Part shown: piece by piece, positions 63,387-64,000 of the stretch
How positions within the stretch are numbered: the first letter of the stretch is position 1
Layout: the number at the start of each line of letters is the position of its first letter
NCBI GenBank assembly: GCA_009746045.1
Contig: RPFO01002073.1
Span: 133,501-197,500, forward strand
From: Mesostigma viride
Lineage: Eukaryota; Streptophyta; Mesostigmatophyceae; Mesostigmatales; Mesostigmataceae
Length of the DNA stretch: 64,000 bases
Reading direction: 5' to 3'
Program-made: the position numbers and the translations under genes
Notes under the pieces: generated by a model
The model's input: the letters and a program-made list of their open reading frames with translations, nothing else
Databases searched by the model: none
Told to the model about the DNA's origin: nothing

Positions 63387-64000
63387 AAAAAAAAAAAATT
63401 AAATTATAACATGCCTCCGTTGGGAGATCATGTAGCACATATTCCTTGATGGGTGGTGGAAAGGAGAGAGCCGCGTAATCTAACTATCCTAACGCTCATC
63501 TACCTAGTCTAGAAAAAATCCTAACTGCCCTACTCGTCAAAACGCCTCCTCTTGGGGGGAGGGGGCTTGCCCACAGGGTCGGGCGCGTGAGCCTTGACAA
63601 TCTTCTGCCACCGCGTCTTGTTCTGCATGGCAGTCCAAAGAAGGGAGAGAGAGTGGATGCGGTATTCAAACTGGGCTGGGACCAGTAGGTCATCCAGCAA
63701 CATCTGTACGTAGTTCGTGACATGTCCTTGGGGCCAGGCCAGGTCAGAATGTGCCGCCTTGGCTGGCCAAGCCGCTGGGGGCCTGCCAGACCAAGGGCGG
63801 TGTCGACCTGGCTAGTGCGAGCAAGGTGTCCTACAAATGCTATCCAACGCTGTCTAATCTCGTCCGAAATACGAGGCATGCCCTGATACAAAGACTCTGA
63901 TGACGGGCGCTTGGAAAACCCTACGTTCAGGACCTGTCGGAGCATCCAGCAGTGCGATGCGTGGCATATACTCCTGCATGCCTCCTCAATCAACCTGGTT
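63387..64000 (-). pseudogene. LINE ORF2 C-terminal fragment (runs off window)
   Basis: Inverted second copy of the LINE 3' part. Tail of about a dozen A at 63388-63399 on +, then the 3' UTR and, on -, MLRQVLNVGFSKRPSSESLY, GMPRISDEIRQRWIAFVGHL and LGLAGPQRLGQP. It shows the frame that is broken at 62210 in the first copy. A deletion near 63720 shifts its own frame. The 5' part is beyond 64000. Confidence 0.8.

Overview
This is eukaryotic nuclear DNA built almost entirely of transposable elements. I could not support any ordinary host gene. The content (Ty1/copia and chromodomain-bearing Ty3/gypsy LTR retrotransposons, hAT transposons, a non-LTR retrotransposon with endonuclease and reverse transcriptase, tRNA-type primer binding sites, microsatellites) and a GC content near one half fit an alga or another protist with a repeat-rich genome. 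I cannot name the species. Many reading frames carry single-base indels, from decay or assembly error.

Region by region. 1-1771 is the 3' end of a copia element (A, + strand). 1772-3640 holds decayed repeat sequence related to the inside of a hAT element. From 3640 to about 51665 lies one interrupted ORF1-only non-LTR unit, and inside it sits a nest readable from target-site duplications (TSDs). Element D, a gag-only LTR retrotransposon (4690-49669, TSD CCATC), is in the ORF1 unit. D contains a 3.4-kb terminal-inverted-repeat (TIR) element (5367-8823), hAT-1 (9548-10973, 8-bp TSD) and copia B (10983-47851, - strand, TSD GTGAC). Copia B contains hAT-2 in its gag (16858-20865, 8-bp TSD) and gypsy 1 in its 5' LTR (22756-47547, - strand, TSD TAAGC). 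Gypsy 1 contains gypsy 2 (23420-28421, TSD ACTAT) and copia C (30337-38515, + strand, TSD CATAC). After the nest come unassigned sequence (51666-53900), a 700-bp GGAT array, a LINE fragment, a second ORF1-only unit with its own TIR insertion (56875-58591), a decayed LINE ORF2 (59821-62629), and the 3' end of another LINE copy on the - strand running off the window.

Most unusual biology: (i) both copia families B and C appear to express pol by readthrough of one in-frame UGA after gag (UGA CUU G and UGA CUA G), place a retropepsin-like domain between integrase and reverse transcriptase with D-T-N at the active site, carry HGDD instead of YxDD in RT, and have LTR ends that are not TG...CA; (ii) gypsy 1 has a small leader ORF for an RNase H1/viroplasmin-type hybrid-binding domain and a long accessory ORF downstream of pol; (iii) gypsy 2 has its pol inverted relative to its own LTRs and polypurine tract; (iv) ORF1-only non-LTR units and a gag-only LTR element look like non-autonomous families served by the others in trans.
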